Shown here piece by piece: positions 13,975 through 15,236 of a stretch of DNA of 15,236 nt. The notes under the pieces were generated by a model, which worked only from the letters and a program-made list of their open reading frames with translations, made no database searches and had not been told where the DNA came from. A program made the translations under genes and the position numbers. The stretch lies in assembly GCA_937958145.1 (NCBI GenBank), contig CALGOE010000045.1:1-15236 (forward strand). Reading direction: 5' to 3'. Positions within the stretch are counted from its first letter, which is position 1. Each line of letters opens with the position of its first letter. Origin of the DNA: an uncultured Desulfobacca sp. (GTDB lineage Bacteria; Desulfobacterota; Desulfobaccia; Desulfobaccales; Desulfobaccaceae).

Positions 13975-15236
13975 GATGATCCATCCGCTCGGGCTTGGTC
14001 CCAGGTCGTCCGGTCTTCCTGGGTTCGGGCCCGCTGCCAGAGGGCCCGGCGGGCCTCTTCCCGGTCGTCAAAATGGTAGCGTTTCGTCCCGATGATCTGA
14101 TAGGTTTCATGGCCTTTGCCGGCCAGGAGCACAACGTCACCAGGGGCGGCCACAGCCACGGCCAGACGGATGGCTTGACGGCGGTCCGGGACGACCAGGT
14201 AGCCGCGCCCCGTGGCCTCCACGTCAGGCTCCGCCAGGCGGGGCCAGCCCAATTCCTGCAACCCCGCCACAATCTGGTCGATGATCACCAGGGGATCTTC
14301 GGTGCGGGGATTGTCACTGGTAACGATAACCAGATCACTGCCCTGGGCCGCGGCCTGGGCCATGAGGGGGCGCTTGGTCCGGTCCCGGTCGCCGCCGCAG
14401 CCAAAGACCGTAATCAGACGGCGAAACGGCAAGGCGCGCACGGCCTTCAGAACCTGGGCCAGGGCATCGGGCGTGTGGGCATAATCCACCAACACCAGGG
14501 GCTGCCCGGCCACGGCCACGGGTTCCAGGCGGCCGTCCACACCGGTGAGGCTGGCCAGACCGTTGACGATAGGTTCCGGCTCCAGGCCCATCCCCAGGGC
14601 CGTGGCCACCGCCGCCAGGATGTTGGCCAGATTATAGTGCCCCAAAAGCGGCGAGGTGATTTCCAGAGGGCCGGCCGGGGTATCCAACAGGGCCTGAATA
14701 CCGTCTGGGGCCAGCTGGTAACGCCGGGGGCGGACCTGGGCGCCCTTGGCATAACCATAGGTGAGCACCGGCGTCCCGACGAGGCGCAGGAGTCTCTGCC
14801 CCCAGGGATCGTCCTGATTGAGCACCGCCAGGCCGCCGGCACCATGGGCGGTTAAGACCTCGGTGAACAGGCGGCTTTTGGCGGCAAAATAGGACTCCAT
14901 ATCCTGATGATAATCCAAATGGTCCTGGGAGAGATTCGTAAACACGGCCGCGGCAAAATGACTGGCGTGGACCCGTTTCAGATCCAGGGCATGGGAAGAG
15001 ACTTCCATAATGGCACAGGCAACCTGGGCCCGCCGCATCTCCCGCAGCAGGGTTTGCAGGTCCAGGGATTCGGGCGTGGTCACCGGCGACGGCCGCACCT
15101 GGCCGGCAAAACGACAATTCACTGTGCCGATAACCCCGACCGGGACACCGCTGGCCTGCCAGATGGCTTCCAGAAGATAGGAGGTGGTGGTTTTGCCGTT
15201 CGTCCCGGTCAGGCCGATGAGGGTCAATTCCCGGGA
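13971..15236 (-). CDS. murE: UDP-N-acetylmuramoyl-L-alanyl-D-glutamate--2,6-diaminopimelate ligase MurE, 5' end cut off
   Basis: A cytoplasmic Mur ligase that adds the third amino acid of the stem peptide. The frame runs to the window edge, where SREL leads into TLIGLTGTNGKTTT, so about 421 residues are visible and roughly the first 80-100 (the N-terminal UDP-binding domain) lie outside. Visible motifs are the P-loop TGTNGKTTT (visible residues 10-18), EVSSHALDLKRV, TNLSQDHLDYH, the AAKSRLF stretch with the lysine that is carbamylated in the family, and VDYAHTPDAL. The motif SDNPRTEDP (about visible residue 307) is the one found in meso-diaminopimelate-adding enzymes, so the organism very likely has DAP-type peptidoglycan. 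The near-C-terminal LLAGKGHETYQ is also typical. Its stop overlaps the murF start. Confidence 0.97.
   Translation of the reverse strand, partial: SRELTLIGLTGTNGKTTTSYLLEAIWQASGVPVGVIGTVNCRFAGQVRPSPVTTPESLDLQTLLREMRRAQVACAIMEVSSHALDLKRVHASHFAAAVFTNLSQDHLDYHQDMESYFAAKSRLFTEVLTAHGAGGLAVLNQDDPWGQRLLRLVGTPVLTYGYAKGAQVRPRRYQLAPDGIQALLDTPAGPLEITSPLLGHYNLANILAAVATALGMGLEPEPIVNGLASLTGVDGRLEPVAVAGQPLVLVDYAHTPDALAQVLKAVRALPFRRLITVFGCGGDRDRTKRPLMAQAAAQGSDLVIVTSDNPRTEDPLVIIDQIVAGLQELGWPRLAEPDVEATGRGYLVVPDRRQAIRLAVAVAAPGDVVLLAGKGHETYQIIGTKRYHFDDREEARRALWQRARTQEDRTTWDQARADGSS

Noticed and set aside
1..15236. Mobile elements, CRISPR arrays, tRNA genes or signs of horizontal transfer
   Set aside because: No transposase, integrase, repeat-spacer pattern or tRNA cloverleaf was seen, and base composition is even across the gene cluster.

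Overview
The window is most of a division and cell wall (dcw) cluster, read entirely on the minus strand, plus the end of an unrelated transporter gene on the plus strand. The sequence is GC-rich, with short AT-rich islands near 831-865 and 7760-7815. The gene order, a diaminopimelate-type MurE, a FtsQ with a basic cytoplasmic tail and a B12-binding-like radical SAM gene directly after ftsZ suggest a Gram-negative bacterium of the former Deltaproteobacteria (Desulfobacterota, perhaps a Desulfobacca- or Syntrophobacter-like lineage). The taxon is inferred from gene order and protein character, not from a marker search.

In the direction of transcription (high to low coordinates) the cluster is murE (5' end outside the window), murF, mraY, murD, ftsW, murG, murC, ftsQ, ftsA and ftsZ, then a radical SAM gene. 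MurE and MurF, with MurC and MurD, build UDP-MurNAc-pentapeptide in the cytoplasm. MraY moves it to undecaprenyl phosphate (lipid I) and MurG adds GlcNAc (lipid II). FtsW is the septal SEDS glycosyltransferase, FtsQ links the inner and outer divisome, and FtsA tethers FtsZ to the membrane. Most junctions overlap or nearly touch (ATGA at murE/murF, 8 bp at murD/ftsW, GTGA at ftsW/murG, 2 bp between murC and ftsQ). The larger gaps are murF-mraY (64 bp, with a strong inverted repeat), murG-murC (124 bp, with a TATAAT and an inverted repeat), ftsA-ftsZ (97 bp) and ftsZ-radical SAM (55 bp).

murB and ddl, often found between murC and ftsQ in proteobacterial dcw clusters, are absent there. Below the radical SAM gene lies a small DUF1640-like coiled-coil/membrane-anchor gene on the minus strand. 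It has a near-consensus sigma70 promoter so close to its ATG that the mRNA may be leaderless, and a likely intrinsic terminator at 431-450. At the left edge, converging with it, is the C-terminal part of a DppC/OppC-type ABC permease on the plus strand.

I see no tRNA, rRNA, CRISPR array, insertion sequence or prophage gene, and no gene-free stretch above 300 bases. Most of the window is ordinary core-genome content. The parts worth a second look are the radical SAM gene beside ftsZ, the missing murB/ddl, the small promoter-driven coiled-coil gene with its 33-bp repeats, and the structured leaders of mraY and murC.
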